Made by a program: the position numbers and the translations under genes. This document shows, in pieces, positions 62,401 to 64,000 of a DNA stretch of 64,000 nucleotides. Source of the DNA: Dasyornis broadbenti (Eukaryota; Chordata; Aves; Passeriformes; Dasyornithidae); assembly GCA_013397935.1 (NCBI GenBank), contig VZRN01005170.1, positions 195,495 to 259,494 of the forward strand, written 5' to 3'. The notes under the pieces were generated by a model. It made no database searches. It saw only the letters and a program-made list of their open reading frames with translations, and was not told the DNA's origin. Numbering within the stretch: the stretch's first letter is position 1; the number at the start of each line of letters is the position of its first letter.

Positions 62401-64000
62401 ATTACTGAGCAATAATGCTACAAGCACACTAAGCACAATGCTTCAACCAGTAATAATAATTTTTGTGTTAGAATTCTAAGTTACAATCCAAAATACAGTG
62501 GGAAGAATGCTCAGAGCAGTACTCACACTACATGCAGGCAATGTCTGTGATTGCAAAGCAACTTTTGCATCTGTGAGGCAGCAGGGAAAGTGAAGTTTTT
62601 CTGTCACCTCCTGAGTGCAGGGACTCCCAGCCAAACTGTTCTTGACTGTCAAGGGATGTGGGCTCCCTGATCACCTGGGCACTTCCAAAATGCACAAAAA
62701 GCCTGGAGGTCCCCTGAATGATCTTTGAATTTCTCTGTAAGGACTCCCTGCATGTAACGCTGATCTCCAACCAGTCAGGCCGGGGCATTTCCTTTGCCTG
62801 CGTGTTCCAGGTGCCCAAAACCCGGCTGTGCCGCTTTGCCTTGCCCTGTGTGTTCTCTGTGCTCTGGATGCAATCTCGCAAAAACCAGTGGAGCCACAGC
62901 CAGCAGGAGCTGATGGCAGAAGGTGGAAGGTGTGGTTATACCCAGCTGAGCTGCTGGCAGCAGCTCCTGCCCTTCTGCACTGGGAGATGTTCCTTGAGCT
63001 CTCTTATCAGGGATCTCAGAGGCTGCTGCGGCATGAAGCAGGGGAGGCTCTTGGTCAATCTCCTGTCCCTAACACCTGGTAAAAAAAAAGAGAAGATGGG
63101 AGGGAATTATCCCATGAGGGGCAATACCAAAGTCAGCCCTTTCTGCAGGCCTGGCGCAGTGACGAGGCTCCCAGATGTCTGAATCTCTCCTCTGAAAGGC
63201 TCGCTCTTTCAGCAACAGCCCAGAGCCGAGTGCTTCAAAAGGAAGCCCAAGGAACAGCTCAGAGCGCTGTCAATCAGCTGCACAGTTGTTGCAGTTGTTT
63301 TGCTGGGGCTGCTGTCCCAGGATGAATGTGCACTGCCTCAGCACCGCGGTGTCCGTGGCTCCCCAGGGCTGCGTGCACACCCAGCGAGGGGCAGGGGCTC
63401 CTCTCAGCCACAGTTGTTTTTCCTTCCCTCCCTGCCTCTGTCTCGTGTTTAACTTTCAAGCCCTGTTTGCTCACCTTGCTAGTCAAAACAGGGCTCTATT
63501 TTTCTTTTCTAGAATGTGCAGGCCTAGTGCAAGCAGTTCGGAGACGCAAGCTGTCCTCCTTGCACAACATCAATACCCTCCTTGCCAACAATAATTATCC
63601 TGCATAGGGAGTTCTTCCTCTTATCTGCTGATGCAGGTGAGGGTGCTGGTGGTGTCAGTGATGGGATTTGTCGCCTCTTGATGTTTCCTGGGTTTTCATT
63701 CAATGCCGTGTTTTGAACTGTGAGATTAAGGAAAAGGATTCTTTGCCTCTGTCTGCAAATCTGCTGGCAGCTGCCCCTTCAGCATTTGGCCTGGGTCTGG
63801 CACACACCTTGCGGCCGAATTTTTTTGCACAGTGACTACATGCCAAGCTTTAACTCTCAAAGGGCTGTTTCTTCTCCACCAGCAAATGAAGTTTCAACTT
63901 CTTATGCAGCAAAGCTTTTGCTTAGACCAGCCCAGTGAGCAGGAGAGGAGCCCTGACAGGGCTACTCAGCAGCAAACATCCTCAGCAGCCGTCTCTCCCT
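59467..64000 (+). other. SYN3: SYN3 intron 4, partial
   Basis: At least 4,534 bases, open at the right. It holds a long GGAA/GGGA purine tract (61320-61498) after a poly(A) run. No SYN3 exon 5 and no TIMP3 exon was found on either strand. A short open end at 63513-63607, preceded by an acceptor-like CTAG, is mentioned in the findings but not called as a gene. Confidence 0.85.
61306..61498 (+). repeat. Poly(A) followed by (GGAA)/(GGGA) purine tract
   Basis: Fourteen A (61306-61319), then about 180 bases consisting almost entirely of A and G in GGAA, GGGA and GAGA units with very few pyrimidines. The long Pro/Ser/Leu-rich open frames on the opposite strand are artefacts of this repeat. Confidence 0.93.

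Larger units (their letters stand above)
27528..64000 (+). other. SYN3: SYN3 (synapsin III) gene, 5' part, open at the right edge
   Basis: Four exons on the + strand join in phase into 206 residues that read as the N-terminal part of vertebrate synapsin III. The gene starts here at a probable 5'UTR acceptor (27528) and continues past the window. Exon-intron junctions: 28021/28022, 40357/40358, 40415/40416, 48111/48112, 48203/48204, 59309/59310 and 59466/59467, all GT-AG. Domain B is short and Ser/Thr/Pro-rich with the DSSTSSP signature of synapsin III, which separates it from the proline- and alanine-rich linkers of synapsins I and II. The exons for the rest of the protein are not in the window. 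No TIMP3 exon was seen on the - strand of intron 4, so that nested gene, known from mammals, should lie further downstream if it is conserved. Confidence 0.95.

Noticed and set aside
63336..63358. REST/NRSF (RE1) site suggested by CTCAGCACCGCGG
   Set aside because: The left half matches the RE1 consensus well, but the right half (TGTCCG instead of ACAGCG-like) does not, so only a half-site remains.
59467..64000. SYN3 exon 5 and antisense TIMP3
   Set aside because: Searched for by expected protein wording on both strands and not found. They are presumed to lie beyond the window.

Overview
The window is vertebrate genomic DNA, most likely from a bird. Four exons of one recognisable gene lie on the + strand, with vertebrate splice sites and long introns, and the dispersed repeats are CR1 LINE fragments and retroviral LTRs rather than mammalian SINEs. 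I see no bacterial-type operons, no CRISPR array, no tRNA or rRNA genes, and no second protein-coding gene. Species cannot be fixed from the sequence; CR1 also occurs in other reptiles, so 'bird' is an inference.

The gene is SYN3, synapsin III, a phosphoprotein on the cytosolic face of synaptic vesicles. The window holds its 5' part. A probable 5'UTR leads into coding exon 1 (27711-28021), followed by exon 2 (40358-40415), exon 3 (48112-48203) and exon 4 (59310-59466). Splice phases join exactly and give 206 residues: domain A with the Ser9 phosphorylation site, the Ser/Pro-rich linker domain B, and the start of domain C. Introns 1, 2 and 3 are 12,336, 7,696 and 11,106 bases. Intron 4 begins at 59467 and runs off the end. 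The rest of domain C (ATP-grasp part) and the C-terminal domains must lie beyond position 64000, and so must TIMP3, which sits antisense inside a SYN3 intron in mammals.

Region by region: 1-27527 is upstream DNA with no recognisable coding gene. It holds a probable LTR (501-900), a G-rich minisatellite able to form G-quadruplexes, three CR1 pieces, several simple repeats, and two patches that could be distant promoters or non-coding first exons (about 6950-7112 and 21668-21920). Between 22399 and 28594 lie three related solo LTRs of about 515 bases, all in the same orientation and apparently antisense to SYN3. The third starts only 57 bases after the last base of coding exon 1. The introns hold more CR1 copies (beside exon 3 and at 55008 and 56355), A/T-rich and purine-rich simple repeats, and one 12-base assembly gap beside a poly(T) run.

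I found no convincing undescribed molecular system. The points most worth a second look are the cluster of antisense solo LTRs around the first coding exon, with an octamer-plus-TATA promoter arrangement pointing back through exon 1, and the two candidate distal promoters.
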